A DNA stretch of 64,000 bases from Membranipora membranacea (Eukaryota > Bryozoa > Gymnolaemata > Cheilostomatida > Membraniporidae), in contig OU612067.1 of the NCBI GenBank assembly GCA_914767715.1, forward strand, positions 32,772,162 through 32,836,161, read 5' to 3'. The notes under the pieces were generated by a model. The model worked only from the letters and a program-made list of their open reading frames with translations. It was not told the origin of the DNA and searched no databases. Below are positions 25,201 through 35,846 of this stretch, piece after piece (position 1 is the stretch's first letter; the number at the start of each line of letters is the position of its first letter). The translations under genes and the position numbers were made by a program.

Positions 25201-28200
25201 TCTCTGTATGTAATTATACTTGTTGTATACTGGAGATATCTGTGTAACATGATTTCTCATGGTGACTGACTCCACAGTTTCTCATGCTTCTTTTGAAACA
25301 TCCAGTCACTAGGTGTGGTACTCGGTCACGAAACCATCATATTTAGCTGGCCGATTCTTAGCTCGTACAGATTTACGAGGAGTAGGCACATTTGGTTGTG
25401 ATGAGCTGGGCATATTGGCTGCCTGAGGTATATCTTCGATCTCGACAAGTGCCGGTGGTACTGTAGGCGGCGTCACTTGAACTGGTCTATCTGTTACCGT
25501 CTCAGTATCGTTCTCTGACCTTGGTATTATCAGTATCATCTGTGATGGGCGGGTGGCTACTAAGGCTCCCTGCGTTTCAGAATCCACGTCCGCATCTACA
25601 ACAGGTTTCTCAGAGCAGTAATACGGTCTAACATGGCTTATGTTACGCTTATACAGCCGGCCTGCCCTGGATTTTACAGTGATCTGAGAGCCTTTTATGT
25701 CCATTACCACAAATGGATCTGGGTGGAACAGTGTCTGACATTTAGATGGACTATCTCTCTTAACCAAAACAAAACTGCCTATCTCTAGCTGGTGATTATT
25801 GCCACTACCAGTTTCCAACTTCTCGTTACGGGTGGCTATCATCTTATGTTTCATCTCACTATCTCTATCTCTAGCTTCAACGTCATCAAAACTATTAGGC
25901 AGACTTGGCAAGTTAGTCCTAAGCACACGCCCAAATAACATCTCTGCTGGGCTTTTGCCAGTAATGGAATGTGGTGTATTACGATATGTAAACAGCCATG
26001 TCATGAGGGCACTCTCATAGTCTACCCTATTGTTGTGTGCAATCTGAATACGCTTCATTATGGATCTGTTTTGTCTCTCCACTTGACCATTGGCCTCAGG
26101 CCACCTAGGGGTTGTCAGACACTGTTCGATACCATACCCGGAGCAAAACTCACCATACTCATGAGAGATAAACTGTGGCCCGTTGTCACTCTTCATGCTG
26201 AGTGGATACCCATGCGTAAAAAATACTGATTTCAGCCAAGAAATAACATCACTAGCTTTTGTGACTGTCATGAACTTTACTTCGTTCCACCTACTATAAT
26301 AGTCTGTTAAGACTAGAACTGACTTATCGTTAGACAGGGGACCCAAAAAATCTAAGGCAAGATCTTCCCATGGTCCATTGGGAAGTTCTGTCACCCTTAC
26401 TGGCTGCCTATCTAGTGGCTTACTGGTCAACTGACAATCGTGACAGTGTTTAACATACTTGTCTACATCAGAGTCGATTCCGGGCCACCAGACTCTTGTT
26501 CGTAGATATCTCTTGGTGCCTCCCATCCCACTATGACCCTCGTGAGCTATCTCAAGCATCTTCTGTCTGAGCTCTTGAGGTACTACTATCCTACCTCCCC
26601 TCAAAACTAACTCCCCTATGACACATAACTCATTTTTAATGGCCCTATATACAGCTGGTATATCAACATTGTCGAATGAATTCGCTCTTATAGCTTGTTT
26701 CAAGGCCTTAATCTCCTCATCCATATAAGAGACTTCCTCAATATAGCGGGGTGTGATTGCCGATGGCACATTGTCCTCCACAACACTACGTACATAGAGC
26801 TCAACATTTTCCCTTTCTACCAGGTGTTCAGTCGCCTTTTTCGAACATAGAAGCCTTGACAGGGGGTCAGCAATATTATCTGAGCTTTTTACGCGAACTA
26901 TCTCAAAATCATATGACTGTAAACGAAGCTGCCACCTCTCTATACGAAGGGATGTCCTCTTGGTTTTGTTTCCATAAATGGACTCAAGAGGCTCACAATC
27001 AGAAACCACTTTGAACCGACAACCAAAGAGATAATGATGAAACCTCTCACATGCCCAGACAATACCTAGAGCTTCTTTTTCTGTCTGCATGTATCTTTTC
27101 TCGACATCAGACAATGCTCTACTTCCATAGCTAACCACTTTGGGCTCGCCATTTTGAATCTGTACCAGTATTGCGCCTAGCCCCACAGGACTGGCATCTG
27201 TGTACAGCAGAGTCTCACAACTAGTATCGAAGTGAGTCAAAGTATCATGATTACATAAATCAGCCTTTAGCTGATTGAAAGCCACAATCTCCTTATCTGA
27301 CAAACATATAGCCTCTCGGGAATTTTTACCCGCTGACAACCTCCTCAACACATCAGTTGTGTGAGAGTAATGTGGAATAAACTTAGACATATAACTAGTC
27401 AAACCGAGGAAACTCTTCAACTCACCAACTGTCTTAGGAACAGCAGCATCTTTGACTGCCTTGACTTTGCAACCATGGGGATCAATACCCTTGTAACTAA
27501 GGAGATGTCCGAGAAACTCTAACTGCTGAACCCCAATCTCACACTTCTTTTTATTCAGAGTCATGTTAGCCTGCTCTAGACGACTGAACACCTCACCCAG
27601 CCTACGATCGTGCTCTTCCCTTGTTTTGGCATGGACAATGATATCATCGGCAAGATTTGCTACACCCGGCAGGCCTTGGATAATTTTGGCGACCTCCTTC
27701 TGGTATATTTCTGGAGCCGCATTTATCCCAAACATGAGTCTCTTATATCTATATAGGCCTAAATGAGTACTGAAAGTTGTGATATCCCTGGACTCAGGGT
27801 GAAGAACAAATTGGTGGAACCCCATGCGCATGTCCAGCTTCGAAAAGTACTGAGCCCCATTCATGTCATATAGCATCTTGTCTACGGTGGGGACTGGGTG
27901 TTGGTGCCTAACTATAGCCTCATTGGCTCTCCTCATATCAATGCATAACCTAATCTTACCGGATTCCTTCTTTGGAATGATCACTGCTGGACTTACCCAT
28001 GATGACCCTGAATGACCTTCGACTTTCTCTATTATATCATGTGCGATAAGCTCATCTAAGTGAGCGGCTAGTTTATCTCTCAACAACAGTGGCACTCTTC
28101 GGAATGGCTGAGCAACAGGCGCTATATCATCTCTAATTGTCAGCTTTATCTCATTCTTAGACTTACCCAATACCTCTGAGAACAGCCTTGGATATCTAGC

Positions 28201-31200
28201 TTCATAATCATCTAAGCCTACTCTATTTATAATCCTGATTACACCTAGTTGTTTACCTGTTTCATTTCCTAACAAAGATTCACCTTTATTAGGAATAACA
28301 GTAAATGCGACATCTTCTAAAACAGCAGTGTTGTTATGCAGCTGTAAATCACACCATACCCTACCTACTGGCTGAATAGGCTCTTTGGCTGTGTACGGGA
28401 GAATCTTTGGTCCTCCACTGATGAACCGTTTGATAATAAACTTACTTGCTCTCAAACGTTCATAGGTATCCCGTGACATCACATTGCACTCTGACCCTGA
28501 GTCTATTATAAACCTCGCTGATACACCACCGACATAGACATTAACTCTGTCTAGAGAGTTACTATTACACACTAAAGGTACATGGTAAGAATTGAATACA
28601 AATTCTGGGCTCTCAGAATTATTGTTCACTGTTTCAGGGCTGGCTTGCTGGTGATCCCCCACATTTACATTGTTGGCCCTTCTAGATCTGTAATATCCTG
28701 CATTCGCACCTTGGCCATTCTGTTTGGCCTTGTTTTGACAGCACCGAGCATAGTGATTCATTCCATCACACTTACGGCACTGTTTTCCATATGCCGGGCA
28801 CTCACGAGGTTTGTGTGTGAGATTACAACGGGGACATACATTAGCACCCTCAGTCTCTTGTGTGAAACTAGGTTTTCTGGCAGTGGATCCAGAGGCCACA
28901 CGGTTTATTGCCGAGGCATTATTCATCTCCCGGGACCTTTGGACCACAGCTTCATGTGTTGCTGACCGTGTCAATAGTATTTGCAATGTAAGTGCATTTC
29001 CCTCTTCCAATAGCTTTTCCCTCAACTTATCGGCTGTGCAACCTTCTACTATTTGATCACGGATTTGGTTATTCACAGCTTGGGCATCGCCATAATCACA
29101 ATGGGTGGCCAATTTTCTGAGTCTAGCACAGTATTGGGATATAGTTTCGGTTTCCTTCTGTATACATTGCCTAAACATGTGTCGCTGATAGGTGATGTTA
29201 GGAGCTATATGGAAATGGCCTTGTAGAACAGCTACCATTTCAGTATATTGATCTCTCTGTGTTTGATCAAGTGTGCTATGAATTTCCCTTACTCTTGGGC
29301 CTGCATGATATAGTAATAAAGCTTTCCTCTGGGCTCTCATATTTGCATTATCTTCCCCTGCCAAATTGAACAGCCCTTTTGAATCAGCAAAAGCCTCAAA
29401 TTCCTCAAGCCAAGCATCCCAATTGACTGATACTGTGCTAGCATCCCCATCTGGTGTGAAATGACTTGGGCCTCTGGTATCCATTTGCCAGTTTGGATTG
29501 ATACAGCAATAAATAGTAAACAATACTTATCTTATTCTGTCTATTCCAGAGAGCTCACAGCTATTTCTTCACACAGAAAGTTTAGCAGCTTATCTTGTCA
29601 GATTCACTATTTGTGATATTTTTTTGAACTCATAATCCCATCCTCGTCGCCATTGTAAGAACTGCTAATTGTGATGGCAATGAATAGTCTGTTTATTCTT
29701 CTGATAATAAATGATGATCTCTAACCAAGAAATCTAAACATGTTCAAGATGGTTGACAATAATAATTGGTATCAAGTTGGGCTGCTGTAATAAGCCACAA
29801 TAGGGAGTAGACAACTCCAAAGTAGTAATGTATAAGTTAGGGAGTAAACAACTCCAAAGTAGTAGTCACTACAAGCACAAAAACATCAAATCACCACAAC
29901 CTTATTGTAGTATGTTATGATAAAGGAATTGTATTTTGTGTTGCCAGCTGTGCGCTGATTATGCTGACCTGACTGCAAGGGATGATGAGGCGGCCGCTGC
30001 ACATGAGGAGACAAATCTGTTTGAGAACCTTGTGTTTGTCGTGAGGAATTATCAGGGAGATGATCAAGAACCCGGCGAAAGGCCCCACTTATTTCAAGAG
30101 GTTAGCATAAAAATCATATCTCAATTGCAATTTTTACTGGAGCTGTGTCATAGCATAAATTGATCGCAACCTATCATGCTCTCTGAGTCTCCTTTGGCAC
30201 TCCCAGACCACATGACACACTTCAAGAAGTTACATCAACACCCCACAAACCAATACTTATTGATGAAAGGTATTGCAGCAGAGAAGTCAAGCGCAGATCA
30301 CCCCAATCATGACAACTTTCCTCTGGTATTCCAAGGATGTGATCTACCTGTATTAATCAAATTTGTCCATCAGGTTTTTGAGAACAATGGGTGGTATTCA
30401 CACTTGACACCTAAAGAGTAGAATCTCATGACGGACCAGGCACCATAAACCAAACAAAATGCCCCATGTTGCCCTATCAAGTTTTCCTATGGACCTATTG
30501 TCATGCAGTATTCTTTATCCACGGAATTTGCACTTCAAATGAGAAATGAAATTTTGGATAGTAGGATTTTGACCCATATAGAACTAAATTTTTGGTCATT
30601 ATTTACAATATTTTATTCATGTTTAACAAAATTCAATTTGTAGCTCGAAGGTGGAACGAATCCTAACTTACTGAAGGCTGTTAAGGGGATAAAGAGAGCA
30701 TTTGGAGAAATCACATCTTATGCTTTTCCATATCCTGGGGCCGAAATCGCAAATGCATCTGTCACAAAAAAAGAATGGACGCTAAAAGGTTAGCAACTAA
30801 ATAACCTAAAGAATTAGTGTTTTATCCAACATTAAGTAAACTAGCCAAACTAGGGCATGTCTCGCCTACATTTATTTTTGTATATTTGTATTAATTACTC
30901 AAAACACGGCTGAGAATCTCGGGTTATTGTCAGGAAGATAGATTCTGGTAGCAAACTTTTGATTGAATGAGTCTGTATGAGAAACATGTCATTGCCACAA
31001 TTACTCCCCAACAATTCTGATTCGACCAAAAACATGCCAGGATGATGTGTAGAACATACCACTAAAATACATCTGGTTGTTTAGTTGAATGCCTAAAGGT
31101 AATTTTATCTGACTATCACAGCGTTATGTGAAACAAAAATAGCTTATATCATATAATTTATGTTTCTTTGACTATCACTTATTCAGACATACCAGAGGAT

Positions 31201-34101
31201 TTCCTGAACACAACGAAGTCATTGTGTGTCTATGCATTCGATTCTATAAATCTGAAAGCCATCAAAATGCCAACAGGCACAGAACAGCTGGAAAAGTTCA
31301 AGGTAAAAATGTTTGACCGTCTCAACTCAGAGTGTTCAGATGTTCAGTTCCTATGATTCAAGATTATAATTCATCAGCTTTTTTTGGTAGGGGGCACACA
31401 TCATGACCAAAATTGGTTTTGAAAGGGAACCGTTATACCATGTTGGCCTCTGGGGTTCCTCAAAAGCTGTAAAACAATGCACACTTTGAAATGCGCAGTT
31501 TAAATTAATACCATTATTAAGTTCAGTTCTGAGTCTATCAAAATAAAGAATATATGTGCAACATTACAAATAGACATATCTCATATCAATCAATGCGTCA
31601 GATGTGGTTTGAGAGCAATTTAGATTCCTTTTAAAATGTTTTTATTATTTTTTTATCTTTTTGTTTATTATTGTTATTATTTTCTTTCTCCAAATTTTAG
31701 AAGTATTTTTTGGAATCTAATTGTTATAAACCCTGTCTTTTATTATTAAACATTGTCTCTCCGCTAATTGACAGCTGTTGAAGGCACAACTGGAGTCATC
31801 AGACAGACCTGATATAGGCACACCTTCAGCTTCACTACAGCAGACTGTTCTGAATAGAGCCTATACGAAGGCGATAGCACAATACAGAAAATCACTCGAT
31901 GGAGTAAAGTTTACACTTTAATTGCTCTCGCTCAAGTTATAGATTATCAGGGTGGTTTATACAATCAACCTGGAACTGAGGCTTAAGGCCCATGGGATGT
32001 TTGACTGTTCAATATAGCGATATGTCGATCCATTTAACTATTACTGTCAATAGCCTTAGCTTACCAATTTGTGCGCTTGACTCAATTACTTCGAAGATTT
32101 GCAATTTCAGTTATTGCCCTAGGAAAAAAAGGAGCAACAGCTAATATGACAAGTTTTCAATTTCTTCTATTTCGCTATAACATAGATATTGCTCATTTGT
32201 TATGCTGCTATTTCTATTAGAACTTTTATGTTTTGATTTTCCAGCTTAAACTGACCTATCTCCAGTTTGGGACTGAAAGTGACCTGCAGACAGCCCTCAA
32301 CAAACTAGAGAGTGATGCACTGATTGAATTCGGCCAAAGCGGGTTCAAAGACAAATATGAGAACACTCCAATATGGCTGTAAGTAGTATTTCCTGAAAAT
32401 AGCCTTCACATCAGAGTGAGAAAAAAAGGTTATCTGACCCCCTTCCCCAGATGAAATAGACTGCATTTCTTGCACTTTTATTTTGTAGAGTATTGCAGAA
32501 TTCACAGGCTAAATACTGAGAGCCTAAGGCTTCAAAACAGCAGTTTTAGTTCAGTCACTCAATAAACTTTGAAATACTATGTGGGGTTCCAACATGAATC
32601 CTATGTGTTTGAGGCGCACGACTGTAGACAAAACCGCAAAGCCATAAAAGCCCATCCATGACACATTGTGATTATATAGCTCCGTGTTTGTATTTGACCT
32701 TACAACATGAATATTTCCATGTTTTACACTAATTACTTTGTTTTAAAAACTAAATTTCAATTTAAGGAAACATGAGCATGATTTGAGAGATAAAGTACAA
32801 GATTATGCTGGAGTGACGCTAGGCTCCTATGTGAAAGAGAAGAAGATCGCACAACAGGTTGAAACCAATCGCAAACTTCAGCTTCAAAACGAGGAGCGCC
32901 AGAGAGAGAAAGCGCGAGAGATGAAGAGACTTGAGGAGGAAGCGACGAAACAGGCAGCTAGGCTTGTAGAGCTTCAGAGGATCGAGAAGGAGAAAGAGAA
33001 GGCTCGTCAGCTTCAACTTGAGAAGGTGCAAAGGGAGAATCAGATAGCTAGAGATCAGGAGAGGGCCAGGCAGCAGAGGGAAGCAGACAGGTAGGTCACA
33101 TTTCTGATCCGCTAAAACTTGTTAGATAAACAGTCACTCCTCTCTAATCAGCAAGTGCAAATTTTGACTTCCAATCTCCTCAAAACCTGCTTCTGTCTCA
33201 GTACAACAAAAAACAGTTAGGTTTGAGCTTGCATATGGTGTGACCCGGACACGTCAGAAGAAGAAGAACCAACACAGCAATGTCAGCCTCATGAGTGGTC
33301 AAGGGGTCTTTGTTGCCTTTCGTCATTTTCATTTCAAAGATTTACACAAGTGACCTTCCCTTCTGCCGTTATTTGATTTTACTTTTTAAGGACTTCAATT
33401 TTACTCCGATGAAAGAGGGGAATTATCAGTGCAACAATGAAACCCTATTTCCAATTGAAAATGGATATTTCTGTAAGATGACTAAATCATTTTCAAAAAA
33501 ACATTTTACTCTCACCTCCCTCCCACCTCCCACCTCCCACCTCCCTATCACTAACCTATGTCGTCCATTGTGGAAATTCTAACAATTTCCTGGTGATGGT
33601 GTTCATTTGTTCGTCAATTCTGCACCAGATTAACAACATCTAATTCTATGGCAAGTACCCTGTCTGCCAAACAACATATACAGTGGCGTTGATCGTCACT
33701 TTCGGTTACAAATGCGTGAAGCGCCCCATATTTTTTTCCCTATAATATGTTACATTATAAGAAAGAAAAAAAAAACATTTTACTCTAAAATAATGGTCCA
33801 ACTTACACAAATGGCTTGTCAAGCATATTAATGCTGGTAATTACCCCATTTAGTTTTAATTGTTTTTTTGGATATCTGTCTTGCCTTACCTTGAGTATAC
33901 TACATAATACTTATTTAATGTGATTTTAGGTTAAGAAGGCAAATGGAAGCAGAGAGAGCTGCAAGAGAGGAAATGGAGAAGCGCCAAAAGGCTGAAATGG
34001 ATAAAATGAAAATGATTCAGTCGTTTGTTGAACAAGGTGGGGTAGAGATATCCCCGGGTGTTTGGGACTTTCATAATGGGGCCATTAGAATAACTCTGTA
34101 A
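22272..34101 (+). CDS. Atlastin/GBP-like GTPase copy D, no CaaX box, intron carries a Ty3/gypsy element
   Basis: Ten exons: 22272-22472, 23266-23403, 23652-23810, 29948-30100, 30644-30788, 31187-31302, 31775-31903, 32245-32378, 32767-33090, 33930-34101, giving 556 residues. The reading frame is intact across all joins, with the same exon lengths as B and E except exons 4 and 10. P-loop GVARSGKS, G3 DTQG, G4 position VRN. The coiled coil in exons 9-10 is followed by a short tail ending in IRITL, with no cysteine near the end and therefore no prenylation site. Intron 3 is 6.1 kb because a 4,964-bp LTR retrotransposon sits in it in antisense. Intron 1 holds a minisatellite. The exon 4 donor is gag|gttagc, one codon shorter than in B. 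Confidence 0.85.
22690..23095. repeat. Compound minisatellite in intron 1 of copy D
   Basis: About 16 degenerate units of ~20 bp with core GGGGCCAAGTTT run from 22690 to ~22980. They switch into about seven regular units of ~15 bp reading GGCTCGGGCCAAGTTT up to ~23095. The core GGGCCAAGTTT is common to both parts. Frames of up to 164 codons run through it only because the repeat lacks stops; they are not genes. Confidence 0.85.
23952..24117. mobile_element. Palindromic MITE in intron 3 of copy D
   Basis: The arm 23952-24024 (including ggctgtagcatgcactt and actagtctggcctgt) is repeated in reverse complement at 24045-24117, with a ~20-bp centre. Mismatches are few and scattered. There is no coding capacity. 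The target duplication was not resolved. Confidence 0.7.
24910..25129 (-). repeat. LTR (3' LTR in element orientation)
   Basis: 220 bp, identical to 29654-29873. On the plus strand it contains AATAAA (24962-24967), which lies in the sense of the host gene. TTTATT nearby provides the element's own AATAAA on the minus strand. Confidence 0.95.
25309..29523 (-). CDS. Gag-Pol polyprotein of the Ty3/gypsy element
   Basis: A single 1404-residue frame. Order: Gag region, residues ~30-225; two CCHC zinc knuckles at ~230-262 (the second is CRKCDGMNHYARCC); aspartic protease with DSG at ~341; reverse transcriptase ~480-690 with active site LADD at ~624; RNase H with TDAS near 775; integrase zinc finger with His ~994 and ~997 and Cys ~1027 and ~1030, then the catalytic core with D near 1058, SDNG near 1113 and a Glu near 1145. 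The order RT-RNaseH-integrase identifies Ty3/gypsy. Gag and Pol share one frame without a shift, as in some Mag-like invertebrate lineages. There is no obvious chromodomain at the end. The start could also be the second Met (residue 14). Confidence 0.95.
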   Translation of the reverse strand: MFTIYCCINPNWQMDTRGPSHFTPDGDASTVSVNWDAWLEEFEAFADSKGLFNLAGEDNANMRAQRKALLLYHAGPRVREIHSTLDQTQRDQYTEMVAVLQGHFHIAPNITYQRHMFRQCIQKETETISQYCARLRKLATHCDYGDAQAVNNQIRDQIVEGCTADKLREKLLEEGNALTLQILLTRSATHEAVVQRSREMNNASAINRVASGSTARKPSFTQETEGANVCPRCNLTHKPRECPAYGKQCRKCDGMNHYARCCQNKAKQNGQGANAGYYRSRRANNVNVGDHQQASPETVNNNSESPEFVFNSYHVPLVCNSNSLDRVNVYVGGVSARFIIDSGSECNVMSRDTYERLRASKFIIKRFISGGPKILPYTAKEPIQPVGRVWCDLQLHNNTAVLEDVAFTVIPNKGESLLGNETGKQLGVIRIINRVGLDDYEARYPRLFSEVLGKSKNEIKLTIRDDIAPVAQPFRRVPLLLRDKLAAHLDELIAHDIIEKVEGHSGSSWVSPAVIIPKKESGKIRLCIDMRRANEAIVRHQHPVPTVDKMLYDMNGAQYFSKLDMRMGFHQFVLHPESRDITTFSTHLGLYRYKRLMFGINAAPEIYQKEVAKIIQGLPGVANLADDIIVHAKTREEHDRRLGEVFSRLEQANMTLNKKKCEIGVQQLEFLGHLLSYKGIDPHGCKVKAVKDAAVPKTVGELKSFLGLTSYMSKFIPHYSHTTDVLRRLSAGKNSREAICLSDKEIVAFNQLKADLCNHDTLTHFDTSCETLLYTDASPVGLGAILVQIQNGEPKVVSYGSRALSDVEKRYMQTEKEALGIVWACERFHHYLFGCRFKVVSDCEPLESIYGNKTKRTSLRIERWQLRLQSYDFEIVRVKSSDNIADPLSRLLCSKKATEHLVERENVELYVRSVVEDNVPSAITPRYIEEVSYMDEEIKALKQAIRANSFDNVDIPAVYRAIKNELCVIGELVLRGGRIVVPQELRQKMLEIAHEGHSGMGGTKRYLRTRVWWPGIDSDVDKYVKHCHDCQLTSKPLDRQPVRVTELPNGPWEDLALDFLGPLSNDKSVLVLTDYYSRWNEVKFMTVTKASDVISWLKSVFFTHGYPLSMKSDNGPQFISHEYGEFCSGYGIEQCLTTPRWPEANGQVERQNRSIMKRIQIAHNNRVDYESALMTWLFTYRNTPHSITGKSPAEMLFGRVLRTNLPSLPNSFDDVEARDRDSEMKHKMIATRNEKLETGSGNNHQLEIGSFVLVKRDSPSKCQTLFHPDPFVVMDIKGSQITVKSRAGRLYKRNISHVRPYYCSEKPVVDADVDSETQGALVATRPSQMILIIPRSENDTETVTDRPVQVTPPTVPPALVEIEDIPQAANMPSSSQPNVPTPRKSVRAKNRPAKYDGFVTEYHT
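29635..29652 (-). other. Primer binding site of the Ty3/gypsy element, tRNA-Ser type
   Basis: Read on the minus strand it is TGGCGACGAGGATGGGAT, one base inside the 5' LTR (29654-29873). The plus strand here reads ATCCCATCCTCGTCGCCA, the 3' end plus CCA of the animal tRNA-Ser(GCU) sequence as I know it. The element is therefore likely primed by that tRNA. Confidence 0.8.
29654..29873 (-). repeat. LTR (5' LTR in element orientation)
   Basis: 220 bp, identical to 24910-25129. It is followed on the plus strand by the target duplication agcac, then 69 bases later by exon 4 of copy D. Confidence 0.95.
33512..33545. repeat. Short CCCACCT tandem repeat
   Basis: About four units of cctcccacct in intron 9 of copy D. 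Confidence 0.7.
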
Positions 34102-34585
34102 CAGGGGAAAATTTATTTGCTTGTACTTGAAATAAGAGTTTAAAAAGCGGATATTTTCAGATAAAAATTAGCTGTATTAACTTATATTGACGTATTCCAG
34201 TGTAGGCTATCATAACGTCCTGTAGTTTTACTTTATTTCTATCGAGTCCCTTAAACCTGATATAATTTTATAGTTTTGGTGTCATTGATAGAGTGCTTGT
34301 GTTGATTAATTTTGTATCTAGCAGTCCTATTCATCCGAAATAGTTTTTGAAAATTATTTATATTCCATATTCCAGGTGGTGCGTATTACATAACCTTGAG
34401 CAGAGTCATGATATGGAAGTATGTGAGGGTGACCTGTTCACTTGTTCATTGTATGTTTAGTTCTCTTTCGAGTGTAGAAAGCTGATGTATGGCAGACAAG
34501 ACTTTGGTGTAAGCCTACCAATGTTTGATTCAATGCCTGAAGGGGCGACTTCGACTGGAGGCAAATTGGATAATTCCTGTTGTAA

Positions 34586-34784
34586 CACATCACACCCATC
34601 ACATCACACACACATCACACACACATCACATCACACCCATCACATCACACACACATCACACACACATCACATCACACCCATCACATCACACACACATCAC
34701 ATCACACCCATCACATCACACACCTCACACCCAATACATCACACCCATCACATCACACACATCACACCACACACATCACATGCA
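34586..34784. repeat. CATCACA/CACACA-type tandem repeat
   Basis: About 200 bp built from catcacaccc, catcacatcac and cacacacatcaca blocks between copies D and E. The 89-124-codon frames crossing it (rich in His and Thr) are artefacts of the repeat. Confidence 0.9.
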
Positions 34785-35846
34785 GCATGTTTAATCATTG
34801 GATGGTTCGCTTATCAATCAAGCACTTATCTTTATAGTGGGCAGTTTCAATTTGGATAGTTTAAAGTCACTATTGGTTGCATATTGCTGTTAGTATCAAA
34901 TTACTGTTGCACAGAAACTGGCATAACATCCTCTTTCCACTATTGATATGGGAAAATCTACGTAGTTATAGGTATGTATTAACATTTTATTTACTAACTG
35001 AGCAAGCAATTTCACCTTAAAAGATTGAAGCGGTCGACATCCTTTCCTTAAAAGTGCGCTCACAATATCCTCCCAACATACTGCCCTAAACCATACAAAC
35101 GTTACCACAGGCCGAGCAAGGCCAAGATGATTTTTTTTTCGAATCATGTATTTGCCGAACAGCTTGGTCTTACAATGACTAAGTACGCAGTAGAATCAGA
35201 TCTTTCTGAAGTTTCAGTCCGATCTCGGATCATGGAAATAGATACAAATGACTAGGGCCAACCAATAGGTGACAACCCATCTTGATCTAGCTTGAAGCCT
35301 AATTTATTCTATTCTATCGGCATAAGAAACCTGATATTTAGGAAGTAATAGTCTCTCAAACTTTCAAGGTGATGGCAGTCAATCGGAATTGAACACCTAT
35401 GGATATGACTCGATTGACAGCCAGCCATAACCTTGAGAGCCTCAGACACCATAACTTCTGAAATATTAGTATTTCAATGCTGACACTTGCTTACATGATA
35501 GAATAGAATATGCAGTGTTCTGAGTGAGTGGGAACTGGTGGGAACTGAATTCCCGCACAAAAATATAGATGGGGTATACACAGAAAATGGATAACAAGAT
35601 GTGGTACAGAAGAATACATTCATAGCTAAGACCAATGGAAATGTGGGGAATGACTGAGAAAAGTGTCAAAGATTTTCAATATCCGATTCGTTTTTTCATA
35701 ACAATGAGATAATTACTTTATTACTTTTACTGCTATAACAGTAGGCCATTATCGCACAGACAGTGTTTCAAATTTACTATTGCCTTCAGTTGCAATTTCC
35801 ATAACTTTGTGCCATTCACTTTTATTGAAGATTGCGTGAATAGAAG
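34785..35846. other. Upstream region of copy E, no gene seen
   Basis: About 1 kb of non-coding sequence. I did not find a copy of the upstream block shared by B and D here. Confidence 0.45.

Larger units (their letters stand above)
24910..29873 (-). mobile_element. Complete Ty3/gypsy-type LTR retrotransposon, antisense in intron 3 of copy D
   Basis: 4,964 bp with 220-bp LTRs at 24910-25129 and 29654-29873 that are identical on base-by-base reading. Ends are TGTAAG...CACTACA. The 5-bp sequence agcac flanks both sides (24905-24909 and 29874-29878), an exact target-site duplication. One uninterrupted 1404-codon gag-pol frame runs on the minus strand. Identical LTRs, intact frame and exact duplication all indicate a very recent insertion. 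It has no envelope gene. Confidence 0.97.

Noticed and set aside
34485-34859. 124-codon His/Thr-rich frame
   Set aside because: Product of the CATCACA/CACACA tandem repeat.
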